A stretch of 64,000 nucleotides of DNA, taken from Symsagittifera roscoffensis (Eukaryota; Xenacoelomorpha; Acoela; Convolutidae). The stretch covers positions 23,748,697-23,812,696 of the forward strand of contig NC_087068.1 of assembly GCF_963678635.1 (NCBI RefSeq). Reading direction: 5' to 3'. Within the stretch, counting starts at the first letter, position 1; each line of letters opens with the position of its first letter. The notes beneath the pieces are model-generated. The model was not told where the DNA came from. It made no database searches and worked only from the letters and a program-made list of their open reading frames with translations. Made by a program: the position numbers and the translations under genes. This document shows positions 11,946 to 24,700 of this stretch, one piece after another.

Positions 11946-14900
11946 AAGAGTGATCGATTAGGTTGAGTCTGAAAACATGCAACAATGGAGATAGATATAT
12001 ACTGGAGTCCAGTTCACAATGGGGGTCATAAAAAATGAGAAACCGAGAGGGCCGGGAAAAAATTACTAGCGCAAGAATCAACTTTTTAGGGGCAGCGAAA
12101 GGACTTCGCGACTTCGACCGAAGCTTCACTTTAGAAAGAGTTGTCAGAATTGTTCGAGCTTCGATTAAGAAACCTGCTCTTCAAATTGCGCCCACTGACT
12201 TCACGATGATGCAGGGTGAGCCGGGACAGGCATTTACATATCCTTCTTTCTCAGAAAGGTTGACGAGCACTCTGGAATTTTTTTTTGATTTTTTTATGGG
12301 ACGGTGAGCTCGCAATGAGATTGACACTCACAAAGCAGCTGATAAGGTCAAAGAGGAAGATTACTATAGACTAAAGCTGACTGAGCGCTATCAGTTTGAC
12401 CCAGGTAGAGGAGATGCCCGTTACCACGGGAAGTTGCTGTTCCAATCAGTTTGGCTCGGTCAAAGCCTTTAGTACGGCTTCCAATACAACGCAGTATTCA
12501 AGTGATTTCTAGGCAACAGCCAATTTTGGAAGCCAGGCTGGAGTAACAACGACATCTGCCACCTAGCGAGGAATGACATTGAGAGAGGTGGTAGCGAAGT
12601 GCGATGAAACTTCGAGACAGAGGTATGCGGAAAGAGTTTCGACTAGCACGAAATTGTCTGCCACAAACAGAGCGACGCCATCATTCGTGACACACTTGAT
12701 CAACAAGGGGATATCAATGGAAAAGGCCTTGTCGAGGGTCATGGACAAGAAGGGTGAACAAAAGCAACAGCATTACAGGGTTGTTTGCGGTTTGATTAAG
12801 CTCGTTTTGAGCTTGTTTTTGGCTGTCCTGTTGAGTTTTATGCTGTGCTGCGCTGTGTTGTGTGAATCTGCGGGCTTTTCTTTGATATGTGCATCGGAGT
12901 GGTAAAAAAAAAGGCAGCGAGTTAATCGGCGGGCTCCCTTAGTCGTATATAATAAATTGTGTGTTGTGCTGGTCACCTTAAGCAAACGTGTAGCGTGTTT
13001 TGTATCTGTCCTATCTCAATGTTAGATGGAAATTTAAAATAGGAGAATAAAAGAACCGAGAAGAAAGAAATTTTCAAAACCATGAAATGTGATAAAAATT
13101 AGGATTTTTTGGTCAAAGGTAACTAGGATCTTGTCAACAATCCCCCTATTGCAATATGGGGGAAGACATTCGTTACAAGGTGCCAAAATTGTATTGGCTT
13201 AACTGTTTAATTCAATCTTTAGAGATGCGGGAGATCCGTTTTAAGATACCCGTACCATAGGGGAGAGTAATGAATCAGATCTTATACCTATGTCACAGCA
13301 TACTGGTCGAAGCAAAGTTTCGCCGAAAATCAGATTTATCTAAAACTGAATGAAAATCCGAAACAAGTAGGACTATCATTTTTAAAACAGTGATAATTTG
13401 CAACAGTCTGAAGCTCACCCTGTTAAAGCAATTATCGCATGCTAATAGGCACATATGCCTATCCGCTACACCGCCAACTAACCAGGGTGAGGCAGAAAAG
13501 TTTTTTAAATTGTAAAAATCATTTTACTGCGTTGTTTTTGGAAAAAACATGTTTTTTGGTATTGTTTTTTTTATAGTTGGTTCAGTTCGCTGTTGAGAAA
13601 TGCAAGTTTGTGATATCTTCAAACCTCATTTGGTTTCATATGGTGCCTTTTTGAATAGCCGGCCAATCCATATGTGAACAAACAAGAGTGTGCCCTCGCC
13701 GTAATCTGCAACAGCTCCAAATAGATTTTTCATAATCATCCCGAACACAACCACGTAAAGAGGTTAAGATTTGGATGAGTGAAATAGAAAGAGCTGTTGA
13801 AGTCAAACGAGAGACTTTGCGAGAAGAGATACTTCGCAACAAGCAAGAAATAAGCCAGAATGAGAAACGCGTAGAGGAAAGAACGAATGAATACCTGGCC
13901 AGGAACTTGTCGGGAATGACTCGCGAAGCTGAACGGTTGACAACGGTTGAGCAAAGATATGGAGCAACATCGGACTCAACAAGAGCAAGCTCTCGGGACT
14001 GTTCAAACATTTAGGCTAGGGGTCACGATGGTAAGACGCACTTCACCCAAAATGGACAGGTTAGATGACGCCTTGAAAAGTTAAAACAAACAAAAAAGGG
14101 ACAGGATGAACTCAAGAGTTGAAAGCAGAGATCCTAGAGTAAACTTCAACAAACATTGTGGTAGAAGAGGGACATGTGGGTCCACTAGCGGAAGGCACAA
14201 TTCAACTAACATCCCATTTGAGATTCAGAATCCAGGGAACCCCACGAAAGGTCATAATTGAAGCTCAACTGGCAGCATGCCAACCGCGACCAACCGAACT
14301 ACTGGGAACACCCACGCGATTGAGAAGTAGTTCTTTATGATGGAGTCGCCCGAAACCGGAAAGGACTTAGCCGAGCAATTCTGGTAGAAGGGACGTTCCC
14401 GAGCCTCGAATCGCAGATGCTCAGGATAGCATGGGGGTAGGCTCAGGATTTTGTGGCGTTAGCAGCGGCATTCGAGCCTCTGAATCTATCCCTTGATGCG
14501 TTCCCCACAAGACTATACAGAACAAATGAACGCAGTCAAAAGTCCATAAGGGTGTTCAAGAAACCGAAATGCAACAAGGACATGTCAGTTGCTTGCAAAG
14601 ACACCTAGATAGAGTTGATGAAGTTGCATTTCGAAGAAGAAGACTCGACTGAAAAACGGGAGTGTAGCGCGCACATCAGTAATTTGGATTGGACAGCTCT
14701 AAAGTGCGATATGGTGAAGAAGCATATCTACAGGATTTTGCCGAGAAGATTTTTGAGTTACTGTCGAATAGTTTTGGCTCAGTAGTGAAAGGCATCAAGC
14801 AATGGTAGTCCTTGAGAAGTGAAAGGAACGCGAGGACTAAACCTTAACCAAGTTCCTGAATGACCTAGAAATGCTAAGCTGGCGAAGCCAATCTGACGAG

Positions 14901-15840
14901 TAAAAACATGGGATGAATATCGAAACGGTATACTTGAAGTGAGAATAAAACTGCCATAGAACCTGGATCCTAACGAGATAGTCGAAGTGGATGAGGAAAC
15001 CTTAACCTATGCAGCGGAAGATTGGAGCAATCGCGAGCATGATTGGAGCAACTCCGAGTCCCCAAGAACATGGAACCGGTTCTACCCTTCGTAATGCAGA
15101 CGCGACAGAGCAGTAGAGTGAGGTCAGCGAATAAGTACAATGCTTTTGGAGACGACTTCTTCGTAGATAGGCTGGAACTGAAGAGGATAGTGGAGGAACC
15201 AGTGGGTCTAGAAGAAATAACTGCCTCATGGGAAGTGGACATTGTGGACGACCGGGACAACGAATGAGGAAAACAATGACGAGCTACAAGAATAAATAAC
15301 TACAAGAATTAAATAACTTGTTCGACTTGGACTGGTTGAACAAAACGACATCAGAGCCCACAGAGACCAATGTGACAACTCATGATATAGACAGCGAAAG
15401 TATGTAATACTTACAGAATGATAAACATGATCATTCCTGGCCAGCTCAGGAAGGATCACTATTTATTCCTGCATCCAACTACAATTTCATTTTATATATG
15501 CGATCGACGGGGAAGTCGATGACTACTTTTGTCCAGTGAATCGGAGTAAGGCTTACCCAGTCTGAAAAATTATTACCATACAAACAGCCAGAGAAGATGG
15601 TGGTTTTATGGCTGTTACAGAAGCTGTTAAAAACAGATAAAGTTCCCAAAAAATTAGATATAAGAAGACTAGTAGAGTCAGGATTAAGCTTCCCGCGTAA
15701 TTAATCAAGCAGCATCATAGTTCTTGATAGTGATTTTATACTGATAAATAGGACATATGCAAAAGTCAATAACGCAGATATGAGTCTTGGGACAGCATTA
15801 GCAGCCGACTTCAGAAGATAGTTCAAGTATATAGAGATAG
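11946..15840 (+). pseudogene. Decayed Gag-like retroelement, copy 3 (long)
   Basis: It has the same N-terminal blocks at 12035-12307 and 12573-12905 and the coiled coil at 13775-14014. It continues into a capsid-like region: 14158-14340 (IQLTSHLRF, IQGTPRKVI), a block with FPSLESQMLRIAWG near 14390-14430, AFPTRLYRTNERSQKS near 14500-14540, a DFAEKIFELLSNSFGS block near 14735-14780, and TLTKFLNDLEMLSWRSQSDE near 14840-14900 interrupted upstream by TGA and TAA. The last block resembles the end of capsid domains in Ty3/gypsy-type Gag (family knowledge). Further blocks at 15043-15540 recur at 24.8-27.3 kb. Stops and frameshifts rule out a functional protein. No RT or integrase follows before the R repeat at 15841. 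Confidence 0.6.
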
Positions 15841-16650
15841 TACTTTCGCCCGGAAGTACATATCGACGGAAATTGAAGCTATGTTATGAAACGACTGGCT
15901 AGCGTCTAATCACATATTCATATGATTTTAACCGTTTCTACCAAAGCCACTTCTATGTGTGGTGCTTTAATATCGGGTCGACAAAATCATAACTGTTTTT
16001 GGGCTATCGGCCAGAACGCGCAGATTAACTTAGTTACATGCAAAATAGTGAGCTCATGGCTGTATCCCCAGACCCCGAGGTCACTCCTAAAAACAGGGCT
16101 ACTACTTATTTAATATATTACTATTGTTTTTGTTCAGTAAAAATCATCATATCCATCGGAGATGGATCAACCCTCTACTTCAACTCCTAGCTTCTCATTA
16201 TCTGAAAACGAACTTTGAGGTTATTTAATTCAATTCAGGACATATCCGGAAGCTAAGAGTTGTTAAATTACTGTTTCAGTTTTCTTCTCGAGACCCTTTC
16301 GGATTCTAGTTGAAGAGCGGCCTTGCCTTCCTTCTGTAAGGGTGGTAAAATCCTCCCGATACCCTTCCGAATTCTCGGTAATTGCTCGGTAACAATTGTA
16401 CAGCTACAATCGTTACAATTCGGACAGCCTCTATCGCAATCTCAATATTATTCTTTTTCTTCACTGTCGAGAGTCATTGTTGCTGTTTTCTAGTGAAAAT
16501 TTATCTGTTCTGATTTTCGTGGTTTTCAGTGTTCGCGAAATTTAAAGGCCGTGAGGTGTCTTTATTTTCCAACTAATTTTTAAAAATTATTTTGTCACTT
16601 CAAATTGACCCTACCTTCCAAATTCGTCAAATTGACGACTAGCACAGTCA
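15841..16650 (+). repeat. Dispersed repeat R, longest plus-strand copy
   Basis: Positions 15841-16076 match 3778-4010, and 16077-16650 match the diverged copy at 2900-3560. The reverse complement of the same unit is found at 18170-18495 and 37190-37545. It immediately follows the degenerate Gag-like copy. Copies in both orientations and at element borders suggest an independent mobile or terminal repeat. I found no ORF to support a transposase. Confidence 0.75.
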
Positions 16651-17055
16651 ATCTATCAAAAATGCCGATTTTCCCACACGAATTTCACAATAAAAATTCG
16701 ATGCTGCTATGCATTTTGGCGCTATTCTGGTTGAATGTCACAATTAGGAAGCTTGAAAAAATATCGGATTTCATTGACATATAGACGCCCATTAGGGTTT
16801 TTATATCCTGAAAAAAAACCTAAGCAAGCCAAAACTCCTATTTTTGTGCGTACGAGCCCTTGGTTTTTGGCAAAAGATTTTTTTGGAACGCTATGACAAA
16901 ATAATCAGAAAAATGTTTTGCAAAGTCACTATTGTGAAAATGGATGATAACCAATTTTTACATGCAAAAGGTGGCTTGTTTGTTTCTTCCGCTCGTCTAC
17001 TAGCTTTACTCACTCTCTTAGCCTCAGCAAAATGAGCGAAAAAAAGCCATAAGCA
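16651..17055. other. No gene recognised
   Basis: AT-rich sequence. A short frame at 16844-17035 has no recognisable motif and no duplicate elsewhere in the window. Confidence 0.4.
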
Positions 17056-17890
17056 AAATGTTTGGTTAGAGCATGTGGATGAAACCTATGATGATGCGCT
17101 TAAATGGTGGTTTGAACTTGGAAACATTGAACTCCGGAAAAAAATCCAAAAAAATTGATATCGAAGTTGTAGACTTGATTTTATGACTCCAACCAACGGA
17201 CCTAAAAAGATTCGACGCGTTCCAGGATAGATTTGGTTCCTTAGGCTTGAACGTCATCGCGTGCAAAAATTTAAGCTTAAAACTGTTGAGCCAACAACTC
17301 AAATTTGCGATATGACTTCGAACGGCATAAATGCGTGTCAGGAAAGACGTTACCGAAGATGGTTGGCAGGCATTTCTTCTCTCACAAGGGCAGGGAGCTT
17401 TTCTAGGCATTCATATCTGAACGGTGTTATAAAGCAGAATTTGTCTCCTACTCACATTCCGTTTGTTTCAGAACCACGACGACACCTCTACAGGACCGAT
17501 CAGAAGAGACCAGACGGTTTGACGCTCGTTCCATGGGCTGTTGGTAAGTACTTCTTGTGGGATGTAACGGTAGTAGACTACTTAGCCCCTAGTAGGAAAA
17601 ATGCCGGGATCTGATTGTAACCCTGGAAGCGGAAGAGCAAAAAAATGACAAAAGTAGAGACTTAATAGATGATGGGTATCTTCTTCAACCGATAGCTTTT
17701 GAGATTCAGGGCGCGGCCGGCCCCAGCACAGAATTTTTTTGAGCACGCTTTGTAAGAACCTAAGCAGATTCACTGAGGAACCCAGATCAGGCCGCTTTTT
17801 AAAACAGAGAACCTCCCTAGCAACACAGATTGCGAACGCCGCTTGCCTGCTCGGAGCAATAAATGACAAAACAACTTTGGACGACATTTT
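17056..17890 (+). pseudogene. Retroelement C-terminal endonuclease-like module (RPDG/WDVT), fragment
   Basis: An open segment at 17261-17614 contains a Cys/Arg-rich lead-in, then KRPDGLTLVPWAVGK and, about 15 residues after the first Asp, WDVTVVDYLAPS. After a stop and a frame change the pattern continues with YLLQPIAFEIQG near 17680 and an FLKQRTSLATQIANAA-like block near 17790-17840. Domains with this order (RPDG, PW, WDVTV.D, then P.A.E..G and a QR...A.Q..NA tail) occur at the C-terminus of RT-bearing polyproteins in invertebrate genomes, and the PD...D spacing is like PD-(D/E)XK nucleases (family knowledge; the nuclease assignment is inference). RT motifs are not visible upstream, so this is a 5'-truncated, frameshifted remnant. 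It lies between oppositely oriented R repeats. Confidence 0.6.
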
Positions 17891-18169
17891 TTATACGTAA
17901 CACAATTATATTTCTTCAATATAAATTCTCGTGTCCAGTTGCGTGTTCTTATTGAAGAAACGTAAAACGTATCCAGTTTAATGGTAAGGACATCAGCACC
18001 TATCATCTCAATTTTTATCATTATCAATTCCATATCTAGAAATTTCCAAGGACTTTGACTGGAATACATGATGAAGAGAATCCTGACTGTAATCTCGGTT
18101 AATATGATACTTTTGACTTTCTGAATACTTTAAATTTTCTTTTTTAGGTCCTGGGGAGCTAGGAGCTGA
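17891..18169. other. No gene recognised
   Basis: AT-rich stretch between the endonuclease-like remnant and the inverted R repeat. No motif or duplicate was recognised. Confidence 0.4.
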
Positions 18170-18495
18170 GGTAAAGAGTGATTTACTCTACTGAACAAAA
18201 ACAACACTAAAATACTAACTAAATGGTGATGGTGTATCAGCCTTGTTTTTAGAAGTGATTTCGGGGTCTGGAGATACTGAGGACCAAGCATGAGCTCACT
18301 ATGTTCACAAATAAGTTACGTTAATTTGAGTGGCTCGCCTGATAGCCTTTAGACAGTAACAATTTTGTTGATCCAATGTTACGAGATACAAATTGAATTG
18401 GCTATTACAGAAACTCTCAAAACTACGTTAAAGCTCTCTTAGACACTAGCCAATCGTTTTACGATCTAGCTCTAATTTCCGTCCGTATTTATTTT
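18170..18495 (-). repeat. Dispersed repeat R, inverted copy
   Basis: The reverse complement aligns with 15841-16130. Landmarks on the plus strand are CGGGGTCTGGAGATACTGA, CATGAGCTCACTATGTT, TAGCCTTTAGACAGTAAC and the CGATCTAGCTCTAATTTCCG end. With the plus copy at 15841 it forms a 2.6 kb inverted-repeat frame around the fragment at 17.06-17.89 kb. Confidence 0.75.
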
Positions 18496-18754
18496 GATAT
18501 GAAAAAGAAACCATGTTTGTTTTTATGACGCTCCTGTGTTTTATTGTAACATCATGATCGATGAGTTCGAAACTGAAGCTTTCGCGCCGAGTGGATGCTC
18601 ACATAAGGCTCATGAACGACAGCCGGAAGGGTAGTTCGAAACGATAAGTCCTTCCGGATTAGCTTTATAACCTAGTTAACACCCAAAAATCACGTATCGT
18701 CAGGGGCGGGAAGATTGGCCGTCCTTCCGTTCCTTGAGCGTTATATGCCTAAAA

Positions 18755-20110
18755 ACCGAGTTGCGAAATTCCGCTTTAAGGAGCCTAATTCGTATTTTGA
18801 ACATTCTCCGAGAAATATGTTATTAATAGTATAACACTCACTTTTACTACCCATAATAATACTCCTAATCTGTTTTTCTTTTAAACAACCTTTTACAGAC
18901 CGGCATTTAGTTCAAAAACTTGATATTTTGAAACAAACAAAAATCTAATTATCTACATCTTCATACCGATGAAAACCCAAAACTAGTGAGTTATGTTGTA
19001 ATCATAGTAATATAACCGTAACAACTGATTAAATTTTGTCCGGATATCGTTACTAGAAAATAAGAGTCGGACTTCGATTTTTGTTCTTTTTTTACCGTTA
19101 GATTAGAAGTTTAATAAGTTTTCTTGTTTTTTGATCATTTTTTTGAGAAAGAAAATACCACGAAATTGTTTATACAAAATTTAAACAAAAAAAGCGGTAT
19201 CAAAAATAGACTCTTCCTGATTCATAGAAAAATGCTCTGAAAGCTTTCATACCACTGCAAAAGGGTAGCAACGATTGACTGAGGCTTTTTTACTTTGTTT
19301 CCATTAAAAAAAATGGTCAAGATCCTCAAAACTTTGCACGAAGACGACAGATAAGTCTACTAACACACCATTCCCAGTTAAAGGAGTTTTATAAAAATAA
19401 GCACCTGAATTCGGTACCGGAAAAACTCCTTCCCAGTTGGTTAATTTCAAACATTAAGAGTATTAAGATCGTAACCGGAGGTGTCTTGATATATTCGAAC
19501 GTATCCGGAGGGTCAAAAAATTAACCAATCCGGAAGGTTCCCTATTTCGCCAATCCGGAAGAATCCCAATTAGGAAGAGTCCTCATTTACCAATCCTGAA
19601 GGGTCTCATTCCCGAAGTGTCCGTATTTGTCGTTCCAGAGGGGTCTAAAATTTTGAGCGTACCCGGAGAAATCCCTATTTTGCCAATCCAAAAGGGTCCC
19701 AATCCAGAAGCACCCTTATTTACCAGTCTGTGAGGGTCCGTGTTCCTCAATCCTGAGGGGTATGATAGAGCAAAAAAAATGGAGGGTTACCTTTTTTCGA
19801 TCCGGATGGTCTCAAAACCAAAAGAACCCTAATTCGTCAATCCGGAAGAGTCCGAATCGGGAAGGGTCATTATTTACCTATCAAGAAGGAATCCAATCCA
19901 AAGAAGAACGTATTTGTTGATCCTGAGGGGCCCTAGTTTTTCTAATTGACCCGGAAAAATCTGCATTCGCAAATGCCGATTGGCCATAATCTGGAAGCGT
20001 CCTTTTATGCCCATGCAGAATGGTCGAAAACAACTTTTCACCGTAGGTAAAACGAAAAAGTCGCCACCGGAGGGCAAAAACAGTACACTTAAAAAAAATA
20101 ATTAAATTTA
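18755..20110 (+). repeat. Leader block, copy C
   Basis: It is the most complete copy. Positions 18755-19530 equal 8912-9660, and 19565-20110 equal 4016-4560, including the GGAGGGT-rich text. It shows that the pieces at 4.0 kb and 8.9 kb were once contiguous. Confidence 0.8.
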
Positions 20111-21735
20111 TTAGGATATAAGGACACATAAGTGGATCCATACAGACAAAAAGTAGAGGCTGCACTTGTAACTTGTCCATAACTGAAAAAAACAGACATT
20201 GAAATAAAACCGATACAAAACGAACCCCGGAGATTTGCGATTCTAAATCCAATCATCAAAAGAAAGAGACTGAATCTGCTGAAATACTTTGGATTGGAAT
20301 CCGAAATTTTTTTTTGGTGGGAAAAATGGCTGCCTTGAGATTTTTAGTAGGCCTAGTTCGGGCAAACCCGAGACAGATACTTATTACAAAACTCGGTGGG
20401 TACAAAAGACGCTCATTTGAGATGAAAGATAACTGCCTTCAACATTTATCTTCTTATTGCTGAACTGAACAGAGAAGGCCTAATCATTAGAAATAGTTCG
20501 AATATCAAACTGTGGCAGAGTGATTGCAACGCAAATATATGTTTTTCCTTCTTCTTTTCAAAATGAATAAATTTATAGTTTTTGCATCATAATCTGATAG
20601 TGAGCTTACTGTTTTTCATATACACATGATATCGTCATAATGTGCTAGCATTTTATTCAAAAATCAGTTACCCCCACCGCTTTGCTTAAAATGAAAATAC
20701 GCTGTACTGTCCTAAGTTTATCCCACAAGTGGTCACTCGTACAAATATTTCAAGAACACATGATTGTGCTGTGTTAGTATCATCGATTTCTTAGCACAAG
20801 ATGGTAATTAGGCTGGTTGAAAGAACGAGCGATAATCAGTGATAGAGTGCCGATAGAGTTACACCGGAGCTCAGCCCACAACGACGTTCCTGAAGAAGTT
20901 GAAATGAAAGTGACCCTTCCTGATGAGACTGCCGGCGATCGAATCTACTCCTGTGGAGCAAGGACATGATTTCGCGGTTTCCAACGGAATGAAGAGCTCT
21001 CGGGGAATTTTCTTCCCGTTTTCGGTAGGAGCAGGAGCTTGAGATGAGATTGATACCCACCACGCAGCCGACAATGATGAAAAATAATGACTATAGATCA
21101 CAGCTTGACCCAGGGAGATACTAGTGAGCACGAGAAATCGCTCTTCAGATCACTATGGTACAGTCAGAATCATTCGTACGGCTTCGAATGCCAGCTTGGA
21201 TTCAAGTGATTTCTTGGCAACAGCCAGTTCTGGTAGTCCTGCCGGAGTGACCACAACCTCTGCAACCCAGCGAGGAACGATATTGAGAGAGGTGGAAGCG
21301 AAAAACGGTGATATGGAACAACATCGGATTCAACAAGAGCAAGCTCTCGGGGCTGTTGACACTAGGCTAGAGGTCACGATGGCAAGACGCACTTCACCCA
21401 AAATGGACAGGTTAGATGACGCCTAGAAAAATTATAACAAATAAAAAAGGGAAAGGATGAACTCAAGAGTTGCAAGCCGAGAACCTAGAGTAAACTTCAA
21501 CGAACATTATGGTAGAAGAGGTAGAATATTGTGGTAGAAATAACCACTGCTGTGCATGAATTGAAAGAACGCTGTAATGTCACAAATTTATCAGAGTAGT
21601 GTTCACTCGGAAATATAACTCTAGAGTATTTTTTAATGTAAGTATTATATATTATATAGCAAAAGATAATAATTAAGCTAGTTAACTGCGCAAGAGACAA
21701 AGAGTGATCGAGTAGGTTGATTCTGAAAACATGCA
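20111..21735 (+). pseudogene. Gag-like element, block P copy with fused coiled-coil end
   Basis: Colinear with 4560-5590 up to about 21310. Near 21190-21310 it has ASLDSSDFLATASSGSPAG and then TQRGTILREVEAKNGD, a longer and better-kept version than at 5.4 kb. At about 21308 the frame jumps to DMEQHRIQQEQALGAVDTRL, which follows the coiled coil in copy 1 (7955-8040). The tail to 21735 matches 8040-8330. An internal deletion therefore joined block P to the end of the coiled-coil block. Confidence 0.6.
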
Positions 21736-24700
21736 ACGTTGGAGATAGAGTTATACTGGAATCCAGTTCACAATGAGGGTCCTGAAAAATGAGAAACCAA
21801 GAGGGCCGGGAAAAAATTACTAGCGAAAGAATCTACTTTTTTGGGGCAGCGAAATGACATCCCGACTTCGACCGAAACTTCACTTTGGAAAGAGTTTTCA
21901 GAATTGTTCAAGCTTTCGATTGAGAAACTTGCTCTTCAAGTTTCACCCACTGACTTCACGATGATGCAGGGTGAGCCGGGACAGGCAGTTACATCTCCTT
22001 CTTTCTCGGAAAGGTTGAAGAGCACTCTGGAATTTTTTTTGAGTTTTTTATGGCACGACGAGCTCGCGATGAGATCGACACTCACAAAGCAGCCGATAAG
22101 GACAAAGAAGAAGATTACTATAGACTACAGCTGACTGAGCTTTATCAGTTTGCCCAGAGAGAGGAGATGCCCGTTACCACGGGAAGTTGCTGTTCCAATC
22201 AGTTTGGCTCGGTCCTTAGTACGGCTTCCAATACAACACAGTATTCAAGTGATTTCTGGGCAACAGCCAATTTTGGAAGCCAGGCTGGAGTAACAACGAC
22301 ATCTGCCACCTGGCGAGGAATGACATTGAGAGAGGTGGGAGCGAAATGCGATGAAACTTCGAGACATGCGGAGGTATGCGGAAAGAGTTTCGACTAGCAC
22401 GAATTTGTCTGCCACAAATAGAGCGAGGCAATCATTCGTGACTTACTTGATGAACAATGGGATATCAATGGACAAGGCCTTGTCGAGGTTAATGGAAAAG
22501 ATGGGTGAACAAAAGCAACAGCTTTACAGGGTTGTTTTCGGTTTGATTAAGCTCATTTTGAGCATGTTTTTGGCTGTCCTGTTGAGTTTTATGCTGCGCT
22601 GCGATGTGCTGCGCTGTGTTGTGTGAATCTGCGGGCTTTTCTATGATATGTGCATTGGAGTGGCAAATAAATGGCGGGCGCCCTTTGTCGCATATGATAA
22701 ATTGTGTGTTGTGCTGGTCACCTTAAGCAAACGTGTAGCGTGTTTTGTATCTGTCCTATCTCAATGTAAGATAGAAATTTAAAATAGGAGAATTGAAAGA
22801 CCAAATAGTAAGAAATTTTCAAGACCATGAGATGAGATAAAAATGGGACTTTTGATCATAGGTAACTAGGATCTTTTCAACAATCCCCCTATTGCAATAT
22901 GGGGGAAGACATTCGTTCCAAGGTGCCAAAATTGTATTGGCTTAACTGTTTAATTCATTCATTAGAGAGGCGGGAGATCCGTTTCAAGATAACCGTACCA
23001 TAGGGGAGAGTAGTGAATCAGATCCGATTTCTATGTCATAGCGTATTGGTGAAAGTAAAGTTTCGCCGAAAATCAGATTAATCTAAAACTAAATGAAAAT
23101 CCGAGGAGGACTATCATTTTTAAAACAGGATTAATTTGCAACAGTCTGAAAGCTCACCCTGTTAAAGCTATTATCGCATGCTAGTAGGCACATATGTTTA
23201 TCCGCTACACCACCGCCAACTAATCAGGGTGGGGCAGAAAAATTTTTCTAAGGTAAAAATCATTTTACAGCGTTGTTTTTGATAAAAACATGTTTTTTGG
23301 TTAAAAAATTGTTTTTTTTTTATTATAGTTGGTTTAGTTCGCTGTTGAGAAACGCAAGTTTGTGATATCTTCACTTTTAAATTTGGTTTCATTTGGTGCC
23401 TTTTTGAATAGCCGGCCAATTCATATTTGAACAAATTAGAGTCTGCCCTCGCCGTAATCTGAAACAGCTCCGAATAGATTTTTTCTAGTCATCCCGAACA
23501 CAACGACGAAAATAAGTTTCAATTTGGATGAGTGAAATAGAAAGAGCTTTTGAATCCAAACGAGAGACTTTGCTAGAAGAGATACTTCACAACAAGCAAG
23601 AAATAAGCCAGAATGAGAAACGCGTGGAGGAAAGAACGAATGAATACCTGGCCAGGAACTTGTCGGGAATGACTCGCGAAGCTGAACGGTTGACAACGGT
23701 TGAGCGAAGATTTGGAGCATCATCGGATTCAACAAGAGCAAGATCTCGAGACTGTTGAAACTAGGCTAAAGGTCACGATGGCAAGACGCACTTCACCCAA
23801 AATGGACTGGTTAGATGACGCCTTGAAAAGTTAAAACAAACAAAAAAGGGACAGGTTGAACTCAAGAGTTGTAAGCCGAGAACCTAGAGTAAACATCAAC
23901 GAACATTGTGGTAGAAGAGAGACATGTGGGTCCATTAGAGGAAGGCACAATTCAACTAACATCCCATTTGAGGTTCACAATCCAGGGAACCCCACGAAAG
24001 GTCATAAATGAAGCTCAACTGGCAGCCTGCCAACCGCGACCAACCGAACTACTGGGAACACCCACGCGAACGAGAAGTAGTTCTTCAGGATGGAGTCGAT
24101 CGAAACCGGAAAGGACTTAAACGAGCAATTCTGTTAGAAGGGACGTTCCCGAGCCTCGAATGGCAGATGCTCAGGATAGCATGGGGGTACGCTCAGGATA
24201 CTGTCGCGATAGCAGCAGCGTTCGAGCCTCTAATTCTATCCCTTGATGCGTTCCCCACAAGACTATACAGAACAAATGAACGCAGTCAAAAGTCCATAAG
24301 GTTGTTCAAGAAACCGAAATGCAACAAGGACATGTCAGTTGCTTGCATAGACACCTAGATAGAGTTGATGAAGTTGCTTTTCGACTGAAAAACAGAAGTG
24401 TAGCGCGCTCATCAGTAATTTGGATTGGACAGCTCTAAAGTGCGATATGGCGAAGAAGCATAGCTACAGGATTTTGCCGAGAAGAATTTTGAGTTACTGT
24501 CGAACAGTTTTGGCTCAGTAGTGAAAGGCATCAAGCAATGGTAGTCCTTGAGAAGTGAAAGGAACGCGAGGACTAAACCTTAACCAAGTTCCTGAATGAC
24601 CTAGAAATGCTAAAATGGCGTAGCCAATCTGACGAGTAAAAAAATAGGATGAATATGGAAACGGATTACTTGAAGTGGGAATAAAACTGCCATTGAACCT

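Noticed and set aside
11677-12129. 150-aa minus-strand ORF across two Gag-like copies
   Set aside because: It spans the deletion junction between two pseudogene copies and is antisense to their coding blocks.
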